A DNA stretch of 64,000 nt from Lysobacter sp. Root76 (GTDB lineage: Bacteria > Pseudomonadota > Gammaproteobacteria > Xanthomonadales > Xanthomonadaceae), in assembly GCF_001428685.1 (NCBI RefSeq), contig NZ_LMIK01000006.1:252860-316859 (forward strand), read 5' to 3'. Each line of letters starts with the position of its first letter. Positions within the stretch are counted from its first letter, which is position 1. The position numbers and the translations under genes are program-made. The notes beneath the pieces are model-generated. The model made no database searches, was not told the origin of the DNA, and saw only the letters and a list, made by a program, of their open reading frames with translations. This document shows, piece by piece, positions 35,585-48,916 of this stretch.

Positions 35585-36931
35585 ATGCGCGTCACGATTT
35601 TCGGTACCGGTTACGTGGGCTTGGTCACCGGTACCTGCCTGGCCGATGTCGGCCACGACGTGGTCTGCGTCGACATCGACGCGGCCAAGGTCGAGGGCCT
35701 GGGCCGCGGCCTGATCCCGATCTACGAGCCGGGCCTGGAGCCGATGGTCAAGGCCAACCACGCCGCCGGCCGCCTCCACTTCACCACCGATGCCGCCGCC
35801 GCGATCGGCCACGGCGATCTGATCTTCATCGCCGTCGGTACGCCGCAGGACGAGGACGGCAGCGCCGATCTTCAGTACGTGCTCGCCGTCGCGCGCACCA
35901 TCGGCCAGCACATCGAACGCCCGGTGATCGTGGTCAACAAGTCGACCGTGCCGGTCGGCACCGCCGACAAGGTCCAGGCCGCGATCGCGCGCGAACTCGC
36001 GCAGCGCGGGGCCGATGTCGCCTTCGACATGGCCTCCAACCCCGAATTCCTCAAGGAAGGCGATGCGGTCAACGACTGCATGCGTCCGGACCGCATCGTG
36101 ATCGGCGCCAACAACCCGGCCGCGGTCGAAAAGCTCAAGCGCCTGTACGCGCCGTTCAACCGCAACCACGAGCGCATCATGGTCATGGACCTGCGCTCGG
36201 CCGAGCTGACCAAGTACGCCGCCAACGCGATGCTGGCGACCAAGATCAGCTTCATGAACGAGATCGCCAACATCGCCGAGAAGGTCGGCGCCGACATCGA
36301 AATGGTCCGCCAGGGCATCGGCTCGGACCCGCGCATCGGCTGGCACTTCATCTATCCCGGCGCCGGCTACGGCGGCTCGTGCTTTCCCAAGGACGTGCAG
36401 GCGCTGGCCCGCACCGCCGAACAGCACGGCTACGCGCCGCGCCTGCTCGATGCGGTCGAGGCGGTCAACGACAGCCAGAAAGGCCATCTGTTCGAGCTGA
36501 TCCAGCGCCACTACGGCGGCGACATCGCCGGCAAGACCTTCGCGGTCTGGGGCCTGGCGTTCAAGCCCAATACCGACGACATGCGCGAGGCCTCCAGCCG
36601 CCGCCTGTTGGCGCAGTTGTGGGAAGCCGGCGCCAAGGTCCGCGCCTACGATCCGGAGGCGACCGAAGAAGCCCAGCGCATCTTCGGCGAGCGCGACGAC
36701 CTGGTGCTGTGCGATTCCTCGCGCGCCGCCCTGGCCGACGCCGACGCCCTGGTCGTGGTCACCGAGTGGAAGCAGTTCCGCAGCCCGGATTTCGCCCGCG
36801 TGCGCAACGCGCTGGCCGATGCGGTGATCTTCGACGGCCGCAATCTCTATCACCCCGATGAAGTCGAGTCGGCGGGCCTGGCCTATTACGGCATCGGCCG
36901 CGGCCGCTCGATCCTGCTGGACACGCCGTGA
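35585..36931 (+). CDS. ugd: UDP-glucose 6-dehydrogenase
   Basis: 448 residues. NAD motif [10 protein letters not shown] at 7-16, catalytic C266 in [12 protein letters not shown], substrate-binding [10 protein letters not shown] and KPNTDD near the C-terminal domain. Oxidises UDP-glucose to UDP-glucuronate with two NAD, supplying exopolysaccharide or lipopolysaccharide sugars. No polysaccharide cluster is adjacent apart from the OafA-type acyltransferase about 1.1 kb on. Confidence 0.96.
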   Translation: MRVTIFGTGYVGLVTGTCLADVGHDVVCVDIDAAKVEGLGRGLIPIYEPGLEPMVKANHAAGRLHFTTDAAAAIGHGDLIFIAVGTPQDEDGSADLQYVLAVARTIGQHIERPVIVVNKSTVPVGTADKVQAAIARELAQRGADVAFDMASNPEFLKEGDAVNDCMRPDRIVIGANNPAAVEKLKRLYAPFNRNHERIMVMDLRSAELTKYAANAMLATKISFMNEIANIAEKVGADIEMVRQGIGSDPRIGWHFIYPGAGYGGSCFPKDVQALARTAEQHGYAPRLLDAVEAVNDSQKGHLFELIQRHYGGDIAGKTFAVWGLAFKPNTDDMREASSRRLLAQLWEAGAKVRAYDPEATEEAQRIFGERDDLVLCDSSRAALADADALVVVTEWKQFRSPDFARVRNALADAVIFDGRNLYHPDEVESAGLAYYGIGRGRSILLDTP

Positions 36932-36942
36932 GCGCGGGCGCG

Positions 36943-37176
36943 ATGAGTACCGAAGTCGAACAGCGCCTGGTCGATCTGGAAACCCGGCTCGCGTTCCAGG
37001 AGCATGCCCTGGTCGAGCTCAGCGACGCGCTCGCCGCCGCACGCGACGAGGAAGCGCGCACCACGCTGCTGCTGCACCGGGCGCTGGAAGAGTTGCGCCA
37101 GTTGCGCATGTCGATGTCCAGCGGCGGCCCGATGAGCAGCGACGCCGCCAACGAACCGCCGCCGCCGCATTACTGA
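36943..37176 (+). CDS. slyX: SlyX family protein
   Basis: 77 residues from ATG 36943; a GTG at 36928 overlapping the ugd stop gives 82. Small coiled coil with the family pattern RLVDLETRLAFQEHALVELS, then a Pro-rich end PPPPHY, which is a common SlyX tail. Function unknown although widespread; co-transcription with ugd is likely from the spacing. Confidence 0.88.
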   Translation: MSTEVEQRLVDLETRLAFQEHALVELSDALAAARDEEARTTLLLHRALEELRQLRMSMSSGGPMSSDAANEPPPPHY

Positions 37177-37263
37177 GCGCGCCGCGGCGCGTTCACTGCG
37201 GCCGCCCGGCCTCGTTAGAGACATAGTCCCCCCACGTTCGAATCAAGCCGAAGATCCAAGCCG

Positions 37264-37968
37264 ATGAGCGACACACTGCGCGACCAACTGTTAGGCCTGG
37301 GCTTCAAGCCCGCGCCCAAGCCCGAGCGGCCCGAGCGCGGCAACGATCCCAAGCGCGGCGGTCCCGGCCGTCGCGACGGCAAGCCCGCGCAGGGCGCGCG
37401 TGCCGATGCGCGCGGTCCCGGCGGCAAGCCGGCCCAGCACCGCAACGATCCGCGCCGCGGCGCCGGCGCCAAACCCGCCGCTCACAAGTCCGCGCAGCCC
37501 GCGCAGCCCGGCCAACCGGGGCAGGGCAGGCCGCGTTCGCGCGAGGACATCGACCTGGCCAAGGCCTACGCCATCCGCGCCCAACGCGAGAAGGACGAGC
37601 GCATCGCCGCCGAGCAGGCCAAGCAGGAGGAAGCGCGCCTGCGCCGCGAAGCGCGCGCCAAGCTCGCCGAGCTGGTCAAGGATCAGACCCTCAACGTCGC
37701 CGACGCCGACATCGCCCGCCACTTTCCCTACGGCGGCAAGATCAAGCGCATCTATGTGACGTCCGATCAGCTCAAGGCGCTCAACGCCGGCGAGCTGGGC
37801 GTGCTGCAGATGGACGGCCGCTATCTGCTGGTGAGCGCGCAGATGCTGGCCCAGGCCGAGGCGCTGTTCCCGCCCGCGGTCGCGCTCAAGATCGATCCGA
37901 ACGCGCCGGCGCAGGACGATCCCTACGCCGATCCGCAATACCAGGTGCCCGACGACCTGGTCTGGTAA
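37264..37968 (+). CDS. DUF2058 (YaiL-like) nucleic-acid-associated protein
   Basis: 234 residues. Begins MSDTLRDQLLGLGFKPAP, the DUF2058 signature, followed by a long basic Gly/Pro/Arg-rich disordered region (20-95), a charged helix (about 100-145, KDERIAAEQAKQEEARLRRE) and a C-terminal domain with YGGKIKRIYVTSDQ. E. coli YaiL is described as polynucleotide-associated; the basic region fits RNA or DNA binding. Exact role unknown. Confidence 0.88.
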   Translation: MSDTLRDQLLGLGFKPAPKPERPERGNDPKRGGPGRRDGKPAQGARADARGPGGKPAQHRNDPRRGAGAKPAAHKSAQPAQPGQPGQGRPRSREDIDLAKAYAIRAQREKDERIAAEQAKQEEARLRREARAKLAELVKDQTLNVADADIARHFPYGGKIKRIYVTSDQLKALNAGELGVLQMDGRYLLVSAQMLAQAEALFPPAVALKIDPNAPAQDDPYADPQYQVPDDLVW

Positions 37969-38036
37969 GGTCGCGGCGCCCTGCGCCCACCCACGCCGCG
38001 TGACGGCGCACGCGGCGCGGCCGCGAATGGAATCCG

Positions 38037-40151
38037 ATGCGCGTCGAAGAATCACAGCCAGGTTATCTGCCCTATATCGACGGCCTGCGCGCCGTCGCCG
38101 TGCTGGCGGTGGTGGCCTACCACCTCAACGCGGTCTGGCTGCCGGGCGGTTTCACCGGCGTCGACATCTTCTTCGTCATTTCCGGTTTCGTGGTCAGCGC
38201 CTCGGTTGCGCGCTTCCCGCGCGCCGGCTTCTTCGAGTCGCTGCTGCGCTTCTACGCGCGCCGCCTGCGCCGGATCGCACCGGCGCTGATCGCCTGCCTG
38301 CTCGCGACCTGCGTCGCCAGCGTCCTGTTCATCCCCGAGGCCTGGCTCAGCGAGACCAGCCGCAACACCGGGCGCATGGCCTTCTTCGGGCTCAGCAACT
38401 TCGTCCTGGCCGCCACCGGCAACGACTACTTCTCGCCCAAGGTCGAATTCAACCCCTACACCCACACCTGGTCGCTGGGCGTGGAGGAGCAGTTCTACCT
38501 GGTGTTCCCGCTGCTGTTCCTGGCCTGGAGCTACGGCGCGCGCAAGCGTTGGATGTCGGTGGCGCTGTTCGCGGCCGGCGTGCTGGCCTCGCTGTGGTAT
38601 GCGCGCCTGCTGACCCAGGCCGGCGACCGCACGGTCGAAGCCTTTTATCTGAGCACCAGCCGCTTCTGGCAGCTGGGCGCCGGCGTGCTGCTGTACCAAG
38701 GCCTCACGCTCGCGGGCGTGCCGGCGCGCGCAGGCGGGGGCGGCGCAGGCGCGTGGCCGTGGCTGCGCTCGGCCGGCCTGGGCCTGTCGGTATTGTTGAT
38801 CGCAGCCGGCTTCGCCTACGCCCGACCCGCGCATTCGCCCTGGACCGATGGCCTGTGGCCGGTGCTGGGCACCGTGGGCCTGCTCGGCCTGTTGTACGCC
38901 GGCGGTGCGGGCGGCTGGCTGGGCCGCTTGCTGTCGACGGCGCCCGCGGTCGGCATCGGTCGCATCTCGTATTCGTTGTACTTGTGGCATTGGCCGGTGT
39001 TCGTGCTGTTCCGCTGGACCGTGGGCCTGGAATCGCCGGGCACGCGCGCGCTCGCCTTCGCCTTGGCCCTGCTGCTCGCGGTCGCGTCCTACCGCCTGGT
39101 CGAGAAGCCGCTGCGTCATGCCGGCCCGCTGGTGCGCATGCGCAACTGGGGCTTCGTGACCGCGGCGGTACTGGTGGTGTTCGCGTCCAGCTCGATCTAC
39201 CGCCACATCGCGCGCCACCAGGACGACTATTCGCTGAGCGTGGTCGCCCACAACGCCAAGGACTGGTATCCGTACGGATCGGAAACCGATCCCGCTTATC
39301 CGGATTGCAAGGTCGTGCCGCGTACCGAACAGATCGAAGGCGGCGCGGCCTGGGTTTACGAGCGCAGCGGCTGCGAGCGCGCGGCCGACGATGGGCGCCG
39401 CCTGTTCGTCGCCGGCGACTCGCATGCCAGCGGCTACTCGGAAATGCTGCAGCGCTCGACCCTGGCCAGCGGACGCACGGCGACGCTGTACTTCGCCGGC
39501 GGCTGCGGCGTGGCCGGCTTGCTGGACCGTCGCGAATTCGACAACCCGCAATGCCGCGCCTATGTCGACGCGGTCCTGGCCGATGTGGGCCGCAAGGCCC
39601 GCGACGGCGACGTGCTGTTCCTGCCGGCGCTGCGCCTGCCGCGCCTGTCCGAGCAGTGGATGCTGTTCGACGAGCAGGCCGCGCTGACCGCGATGTTCAG
39701 CGCCAGCACCGACGCGGCGCGCAGCCAGGGCGAGGCCGCCGCGATCGAACGCCTGCGCCCGCTCGCGCAGCGCGGCGTGCGGATCGTGTTCGAGGCGCCC
39801 AAACCCTTGTTCCGCGCGCCGCCGTACCGTTGCTCGGACTGGTTCAACCGCGACAACCCGGTGTGCGCACGCGGCCTTACGATCGAACGCGATTTCCTGC
39901 AGCGTTACCGCGCCCCGAGCGTGGCGGCCTTGCAGCGCGTGGCGGGGCAACTGCGCAACGCCAGCGTCTGGGATCCGTTCCCGGTGCTGTGCCCGGGCGC
40001 GACCTGCGCCGCGGTCCGCGACGGCCGGCCGCTGTATTTCGACGGCGATCATCTCAGCGGTCATGGCAACCGCATGCTGCTGCCGAGCTTCGCCACGCAT
40101 TTGCAGGGTTTGGCGGCAAACGCGCCCGCCGCGGCGACCGGCACACACTGA
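38037..40151 (+). CDS. OafA-type acyltransferase-3/SGNH fusion membrane protein
   Basis: 704 residues. Residues 1-375 are an acyltransferase-3 domain with about ten to eleven membrane helices, beginning YIDGLRAVAVLAVVAYH (catalytic His) and ARRLRRIAP. After a last helix (about 375-395) a periplasmic SGNH hydrolase-like domain carries GDSHASG (S462) and D669-G-D-H672. The family O-acetylates LPS O-antigen, peptidoglycan or exopolysaccharide, moving acetyl from cytosol to periplasm. Target here unknown; proximity to ugd is suggestive of cell-surface polysaccharide. Confidence 0.93.
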   Translation: MRVEESQPGYLPYIDGLRAVAVLAVVAYHLNAVWLPGGFTGVDIFFVISGFVVSASVARFPRAGFFESLLRFYARRLRRIAPALIACLLATCVASVLFIPEAWLSETSRNTGRMAFFGLSNFVLAATGNDYFSPKVEFNPYTHTWSLGVEEQFYLVFPLLFLAWSYGARKRWMSVALFAAGVLASLWYARLLTQAGDRTVEAFYLSTSRFWQLGAGVLLYQGLTLAGVPARAGGGGAGAWPWLRSAGLGLSVLLIAAGFAYARPAHSPWTDGLWPVLGTVGLLGLLYAGGAGGWLGRLLSTAPAVGIGRISYSLYLWHWPVFVLFRWTVGLESPGTRALAFALALLLAVASYRLVEKPLRHAGPLVRMRNWGFVTAAVLVVFASSSIYRHIARHQDDYSLSVVAHNAKDWYPYGSETDPAYPDCKVVPRTEQIEGGAAWVYERSGCERAADDGRRLFVAGDSHASGYSEMLQRSTLASGRTATLYFAGGCGVAGLLDRREFDNPQCRAYVDAVLADVGRKARDGDVLFLPALRLPRLSEQWMLFDEQAALTAMFSASTDAARSQGEAAAIERLRPLAQRGVRIVFEAPKPLFRAPPYRCSDWFNRDNPVCARGLTIERDFLQRYRAPSVAALQRVAGQLRNASVWDPFPVLCPGATCAAVRDGRPLYFDGDHLSGHGNRMLLPSFATHLQGLAANAPAAATGTH

Positions 40152-40221
40152 ATCAGCGCAGCGGGCCTCGCGCGCCGCCGGTGCCGGCTGGTTTCATGCG
40201 GTTTGCTTCAGGCGGTTTGCT

Positions 40222-41079
40222 TCAGGCAGCCTGCGTGGCCGCCGTTGCGGCCGGGTCGGTCGGAGCCGGGCGCATGCGCGCGATCATCGCCGCGATAGCG
40301 TCGGCGGTGTCCAGCGGACGCTCCATCGGGAACAGGTGGCTGCCCTCGATCCAGGCCCAGCGTCCGTCGACCAGGCGGCGTGTCGCCGCGGTTCCGGCAT
40401 GGCGCAGTTCGCGCGAGCGGGTGCCTGCGAGGAAGGACACCGGCACGCGCAGTCGCGGCGCCAGATCGCTGACCGTGGTCGTCGGCAGGCTGCGGTAGAT
40501 CGCGAATTCGGTCTCGCGCACGAACGCGAGTTCGCGCGCGCCGCCGTCCACGGCCAGGGTGCCGTGCTCGATGTAGTCCTCGAGCACGCGCGGGTCCCAG
40601 CGCGCGAACGCGGGCTTGGCCAGGAAGTGGGCGCGCACCGCGTCGAGATCGGGCCAGTGCTTGCGGCGTTGCAGGGTCGCGCGCATCGGCATCAGCAGGT
40701 TGTCCAGGCCGGTGCGGCGGCCGATCGACACCAGGCGCGCGCGCCAGCCCGAGATCAGCGGCGAGTCCAACATCACCACGCCGGCCACGCGTGCGGCCAA
40801 CGCGCTGTCGGCGAGGCGATGCGCGGCCAGCAGGCTCAGATAACCGCCCAGCGAATGCCCGACCAGCCAGATCCGGCGCGCGTCGCCGGCGACGGCATGC
40901 GCACGCGCGACCAATTCGTCGACCAGGTGCGGCCAGTCCGGCGTGACCGGATAGCGCGGGTCGTGGCCGATCCGCGCCGGCCGCGCGATCCGGAAGCCCG
41001 GCGCCAAGGCATCCAGCATCACGCCGTAGACCGGCGCCGGGAATCCGTTGGCGTGCGAGAACAGCAGCAGATCGTGCAT
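40222..41079 (-). CDS. Alpha/beta hydrolase
   Basis: 285 residues from ATG 41079. Oxyanion block LLLFSHANGFPAPVY near the N-terminus, nucleophile S76 in GHSLGG, and a late His in EGSHLFPMERP. The order Ser-(Asp)-His is complete in outline. Cytosolic, no signal. Convergent with the acyltransferase gene across 70 bases. Substrate unknown; general esterase, lipase or epoxide-hydrolase-like fold. Confidence 0.88.
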   Translation of the reverse strand: MHDLLLFSHANGFPAPVYGVMLDALAPGFRIARPARIGHDPRYPVTPDWPHLVDELVARAHAVAGDARRIWLVGHSLGGYLSLLAAHRLADSALAARVAGVVMLDSPLISGWRARLVSIGRRTGLDNLLMPMRATLQRRKHWPDLDAVRAHFLAKPAFARWDPRVLEDYIEHGTLAVDGGARELAFVRETEFAIYRSLPTTTVSDLAPRLRVPVSFLAGTRSRELRHAGTAATRRLVDGRWAWIEGSHLFPMERPLDTADAIAAMIARMRPAPTDPAATAATQAA

Positions 41080-41491
41080 GGGAATCGCAGGGTGGGGCGG
41101 ACGCGCGAGGCGTGCGCCTGGACAGGGTGGGCCAACCATACCATTGCGTACGGTGTTGCGATAGCCGAGGTTGGAGTCGCCGCCGCTACCCATGCATCGC
41201 GTTCTGGGATGCGCGTCGCATCGTCGTGCACGCAGGTCTCGCGACGCACGCGCGCATGGCGAGCGAACGCATGCACGAGTCGGCGCAGCCCGCGCCCGTT
41301 CTGGCGCAATTCGCTGGCTATGCGAAGCGGTCTGCTTAGGATGAGGCTAGGCCGCGATGCGGCGATCGATTGTGATGTACCCACATCGCCGTGCTTGCGG
41401 CGAAGGCGGGGATCCAGCGACTGCGAAGTCGTGCCTGGCGAGGCTCTGGATCCCCGCCTTCGCCGGAATCACGATGGCTGCCGTCGAAGCC
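41080..41491. other. Intergenic region with 20-bp inverted repeat
   Basis: 412 bases between two minus-strand genes. It contains the inverted repeat at 41398-41465; the rest shows no gene with ribosome binding site or family resemblance. Confidence 0.5.
41398..41465. repeat. Perfect 20-bp inverted repeat (GGATCC-centred arms)
   Basis: Arms 41398-41417 (CGGCGAAGGCGGGGATCCAG) and 41446-41465 are exact reverse complements, spacer 28. The motif resembles a dispersed intergenic repeat of Xanthomonas-type genomes (recalled, not searched). Lies about 30 bases downstream of the C92-like gene's stop, where it could terminate transcription. Confidence 0.75.
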
Positions 41492-42193
41492 TCAGCCGAA
41501 GTGCATGCGCGCTTCGTGGGTCAGTTCGCGGATCGTCGACACGCCCAGATCGCGCAGTATGCGATGGGTGCTGTGCGGCAGCGGCGACTCGTCGATGTCG
41601 TGCGGGGCGATGTTCTTGCCGGGCACGCCGGCTAGGAATTCGATCCCCGCCGCGGCGTAACAGTGCTGGACCAGGGCCGAGCAGTACAGCGCGCCTTCCT
41701 TGGCCAGCAGGTTGCTGCGCCGGCGCAGGCGGCGGCTGTGCATGGCCATCAGGGTGCCGACCAGTTCGCTGATCGAATAGCTCGATAGGCCCGACAGCAA
41801 GTCCAGACCGGCGATCTGGACCTTGCGGATCTGCTCCTGGTCCAGGCCGAAATCCAGGATCGCGATGTTCGGGAAGGCCTCGGCGTCGTAATAGCGTTCG
41901 ACCCGGTTCTCCTGCACGCCCAGGCGGATCTGGCGGTAGCGCAGGTCCAGGTCGGATTCGATCACCCACCACTGCCCATCGACACGGCGTTCGCTGAAAA
42001 CGAAAGCGTGCGACCACAGGCTGCGGTGGCCGTCGTGGGTCAGCGGCGCCTGGGCCTTGCGGATCAGTTTGTTGATGAAGTCGCGGCCGCCGCACAGGCC
42101 GATCCGGCCGGGGCCGGCGTACTTCTCGATGAAGGCGGCATTGCCGAGGGCGTCGTCGTTGGCCTCGTGGTCGGGCGACAGGAGTTCGCTCAT
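41492..42193 (-). CDS. Permuted papain-like (YiiX/YaeF, NlpC/P60-related) enzyme
   Basis: 233 residues from ATG 42193. Circularly permuted order: His first (H62 in LWSHAFVF), catalytic Cys later (C171 in LYCSALVQHCY), as in the YaeF/YiiX family of lipid- or amide-acting papain folds. No signal peptide or lipobox, unlike YiiX, so probably cytosolic. Lies 59 bases after metH2 on the same strand, a possible operon tail. Substrate unknown. Confidence 0.7.
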   Translation of the reverse strand: MSELLSPDHEANDDALGNAAFIEKYAGPGRIGLCGGRDFINKLIRKAQAPLTHDGHRSLWSHAFVFSERRVDGQWWVIESDLDLRYRQIRLGVQENRVERYYDAEAFPNIAILDFGLDQEQIRKVQIAGLDLLSGLSSYSISELVGTLMAMHSRRLRRRSNLLAKEGALYCSALVQHCYAAAGIEFLAGVPGKNIAPHDIDESPLPHSTHRILRDLGVSTIRELTHEARMHFG

Positions 42194-42252
42194 CGGTCGT
42201 GCTCGCAGCGGAGTGGAGGCGGGCGGGGCGGCGGCGACCGCCCCGCGTGGTT

Positions 42253-44940
<2,688 letters not shown>

Positions 44941-44983
44941 TCGGGGTCGGGTCTGAAAGTGCTCTTGAGACAGGGAACTAATG

Positions 44984-45046
44984 AACAGGAACGAGCAACG
45001 AGTTGTAGTGCTTGTGCTCGTTCCTGTTTTCTCATGACTCGTTGCT
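44984..45046 (-). repeat. Overlapping inverted repeats between metH1 and metH2
   Basis: Arm pair AACAGGAACGAGCA (44984-44997) with its exact complement 45015-45028, and pair AGCAACGAGT (44994-45003) with its exact complement 45037-45046. Since the pairs overlap and cross, only one helix can form fully, or a pseudoknot. Inside the 109-base intercistronic gap. Confidence 0.7.
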
Positions 45047-45049
45047 GAT

Positions 45050-46156
45050 TCACGCCGCGGCGCTGACCACCTGCGGCAGGCGGCGCGGTTCCACGCCCTC
45101 GACCACCGCGGCGATCGCGGCGATATGCGCCGGGGTGGTGCCGCAGCAGCCGCCGACCAGGTTCAGCAGCCCGGCCTCGACGAACTCGGACAGCACCGCG
45201 GCCATGTCTTCCGGGGTTTCGTCGTAGCCGCCGAAGGCGTTGGGCAGGCCGGCGTTGGGATGGGCGCTGACGTAGGCGTCGGCGACCTGGGCCAGCACGT
45301 CCACGTGCACGCGCAGGTCCTTGGCGCCTAGCGCGCAGTTCAGGCCGATGGCCAGCGGTTGGACGTGGCGCAGCGAGTACCAGAAGGCTTCCGCGGTCTG
45401 GCCGGACAGGGTGCGGCCGGAGGCGTCGGTGATGGTGCCGGAGATCATCAGCGGCAGCCGCACGCCGCGCGCATCGAAGGCTTCCTCGACCGCGAATACC
45501 GCGGCCTTGGCGTTGAGGGTGTCGAAGATGGTCTCGACCATGATCACGTCGGCGCCGCCGTCGATCAGGCCGTCGGTGGCTTCGCGGTAGGCGATGCGCA
45601 ACTCGTCGAAGGTCACCGCGCGGTAGCCGGGGCGATTCACGTCGGGGCTCAGCGAGGCGGTGCGGCTGGTCGGGCCGAGCACGCCGATCACGAAGCGCGG
45701 GCGGCTCGGGTCCAGCGCTTCGGCGGCATCGCAGGCCTCGCGCGCCAGGCGTGCGCCGGTCGCGTTGAGTTCGTAGGCCAGGTGCTCCAGGCCGTAGTCG
45801 GCCAGCGAGATCGTGGTCGAGTTGAAGGTGTTGGTCTCGATCAGGTCGGCGCCGGCGGCCAGGTACTCGCTGTGGATGCCGGAGATGATCTCGGGCCGGG
45901 TCAGGCTGAGCAGGTCGTTGTTGCCGCGCTGGTCGCGCGCGCAGCCGCAGCCTTCGCCGTGTTCGTGGCCCGCTTCGATGGCCGCGCGCAGGCCGTCGTA
46001 GCCTTCGGCGAAGCGCTCGCCGCGGTAGGCGGCTTCGTCGAGTTCGTGGCGCTGGATCATGGTGCCCATCGCGCCGTCCATGACCAGGATGCGGGCGGCC
46101 AGCGCTTGCTGCAGCGCTTGCGCGCGGGCGGGGTTGTGCCAGGGGAGGGTCTTCAT
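45050..46156 (-). CDS. metH: Methionine synthase, part 1 (homocysteine S-methyltransferase domain)
   Basis: 368 residues. Starts [11 protein letters not shown]..., [15 protein letters not shown], and ends with zinc ligand pair C337-C338 in [11 protein letters not shown]; a third Cys is in LNCALG. An insertion ([20 protein letters not shown]) near 65-85 is longer than in E. coli. Binds homocysteine via zinc and receives the methyl group from the cobalamin carried by part 2. Its start lies three bases after the ArsR-methyltransferase stop, so the genes form an operon. Confidence 0.95.
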   Translation of the reverse strand: MKTLPWHNPARAQALQQALAARILVMDGAMGTMIQRHELDEAAYRGERFAEGYDGLRAAIEAGHEHGEGCGCARDQRGNNDLLSLTRPEIISGIHSEYLAAGADLIETNTFNSTTISLADYGLEHLAYELNATGARLAREACDAAEALDPSRPRFVIGVLGPTSRTASLSPDVNRPGYRAVTFDELRIAYREATDGLIDGGADVIMVETIFDTLNAKAAVFAVEEAFDARGVRLPLMISGTITDASGRTLSGQTAEAFWYSLRHVQPLAIGLNCALGAKDLRVHVDVLAQVADAYVSAHPNAGLPNAFGGYDETPEDMAAVLSEFVEAGLLNLVGGCCGTTPAHIAAIAAVVEGVEPRRLPQVVSAAA

Positions 46157-46159
46157 TGT

Positions 46160-47131
46160 TCAGGCCTTCTTGGACGGCTTGCGCGCGGGGGCGTCGGGGT
46201 CGGCGGGTTTGCGTGCGATCAGGGCGATGACTTCGAAATGCGGCGGCCGGCGTTCGCGGGTCACGGTCTCGCAGCTGACGATGTCGAAACCGGCCTTGGT
46301 CGAGAACTTCTGCAGATCTTTCTCGGAGAAGCCCAGGTTGACGTGGCCGTAGGCCGCGACCACGCCGCGGTGCTCGTGCCGGGCCAGGCTGGTCAGCAGC
46401 AGGCGGCCGCCCGGGCGCAGTACGCGCGCGGCCTCGGCCACCGCCTGCGCGGGGTGCTCGGCGTAGGTCAGGGCGTGCATCAGCACCACCAGGTCGAAGC
46501 TGCGGTCGGGGAACGGCAGCGCGTGCATGTCGCCTTCGCGCACTTCGACGTTGCTGAGCCGGCGCAGGCGGTCGGAGGCGGCGGCCACGACCTTGGTGCT
46601 GGCGTCCAGGCACAGATAGCGGTTGGAATGCGGCGCCAGCAGTTCGGCCAGCACGCCGTCGCCGGAGGCGATGTCGAGCACGTCGCCGGGCTGCAGCAGC
46701 GGTACCGCCGAACGCGCCAGCGCTTCCCAGGTGCGACCCGGGGAGTAGTGGCGTTCCATGTCGCCGGCGACCGAGTCGGCCCAGTTCTGGTCGGCGGCGC
46801 GCATCGACAGCACCGCGGCCACGCGCTCGGCGTCCTGGCGCAGCAAGGGATCGTCGCTGCCGGTGCTCAGGGTCTGCCACAGGGCGCGTTGGGCCTGGTC
46901 CAGCGCGGCTTCGTCGAAGCGGTAATAGGCCGACACGCCGGCGCGGCGGTCGCGCACCAGGCCGGCCTCCTTGAGCTTGGACAAGTGTGTCGACACGCGC
47001 GGCTGGGCCAGGCGGGTGATCGCCGACAGCTCGGCCACGGTGAGCTCCTCGCCTTCGAGCAGGGCCAGCAGACGCACGCGGGTGGCGTCGGCGAACACCT
47101 TGAGTCGTGACGACCAGCCTTCCAGATCCAT
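46160..47131 (-). CDS. ArsR-type regulator fused to SAM-dependent methyltransferase
   Basis: 323 residues from ATG 47131. Winged helix-turn-helix at 1-85 (LTVAELSAITRLAQPRVSTH) without the metal-binding cysteines of ArsR/SmtB, then a class I methyltransferase domain at about 125-285 (motif I DIASGDGVLAELL). Position at the head of the metH operon suggests it senses S-adenosylmethionine or S-adenosylhomocysteine; such fusions were named SamR-like in comparative work, SahR being a one-domain relative. Whether it methylates anything is unknown. Confidence 0.8.
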   Translation of the reverse strand: MDLEGWSSRLKVFADATRVRLLALLEGEELTVAELSAITRLAQPRVSTHLSKLKEAGLVRDRRAGVSAYYRFDEAALDQAQRALWQTLSTGSDDPLLRQDAERVAAVLSMRAADQNWADSVAGDMERHYSPGRTWEALARSAVPLLQPGDVLDIASGDGVLAELLAPHSNRYLCLDASTKVVAAASDRLRRLSNVEVREGDMHALPFPDRSFDLVVLMHALTYAEHPAQAVAEAARVLRPGGRLLLTSLARHEHRGVVAAYGHVNLGFSEKDLQKFSTKAGFDIVSCETVTRERRPPHFEVIALIARKPADPDAPARKPSKKA

Positions 47132-47513
47132 GTTTAAGCCTTGGGATACATGATTGAGTGCGTGATTGGAGCGCGCGATTCGCAGATGCGGATTCGGAGG
47201 CCGAAACCCGGAGACCAGAGGGCGCCGTCGCCCTGGCGGGTCGCGAATCTCCGCTTCGGCTTCTATCAACCTATCGCGATACAGCGATAAGTGTCCTCCG
47301 CGCGCCCGAAAGGGTCAAGTCTCGCGCCGCCTGCGATGCAGCTGGCGTTGGGGCGGGAGGTGGGGTTATTCGGCGGGCGCGGCTACAATTCGCGCAGCGG
47401 CCGCGGAACGATGGCCGCGGCTCGATCCGCACCCGGGTTTCCCGCGTTCGGGTCCCTGTCCCGGGGCCGGTTTCACCGCCGTGCCCAGAACCAGAACCAA
47501 CAGAGGTGCCGAC
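47132..47513. other. Divergent metH operon/acyl-CoA dehydrogenase control region
   Basis: 382 bases. It contains the palindrome at 47272-47289, a TACAAT at 47384-47389 that may be the plus-strand -10, and GC-rich short hairpins near 47395-47420. An open frame continuous with the dehydrogenase reaches to 47166 but starts without a Shine-Dalgarno site and is not homologous to the family. Confidence 0.5.
47272..47289. promoter_or_regulatory. Candidate ArsR-methyltransferase operator
   Basis: TATCGCGATACAGCGATA contains the perfect palindrome TATCGCGATA and a second GCGATA half-site. About 140 bases upstream of the metH operon start. Binding by the adjacent regulator is an inference. Confidence 0.4.
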
Positions 47514-48674
<1,161 letters not shown>

Positions 48675-48916
48675 CCGCTACGGCATGAAACGCATCGATA
48701 TGAAGCGTACCGGCTCGTATCGAGTCACCGCCTCACCCGGGGATCGCGGCCGCGGTCTCCGGGTATCAAAGACCGTCGAACGCGACGTGGGCCTGCGGGC
48801 CCGCGGACGCGTCGCCCTGCATCCAGCCGTCACCTCAGCCGTCACATCCGCGAACTGAATCTCTTCACGGCCCATGCGCGAGCGTGGGCCTCATTCCATC
48901 GGACCTCCAAGTTCCC

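Noticed and set aside
41080-41384. Possible minus-strand gene in the gap upstream of the alpha/beta hydrolase
   Set aside because: Open frames overlap the hydrolase start, have no ribosome site and show shadow-like composition.
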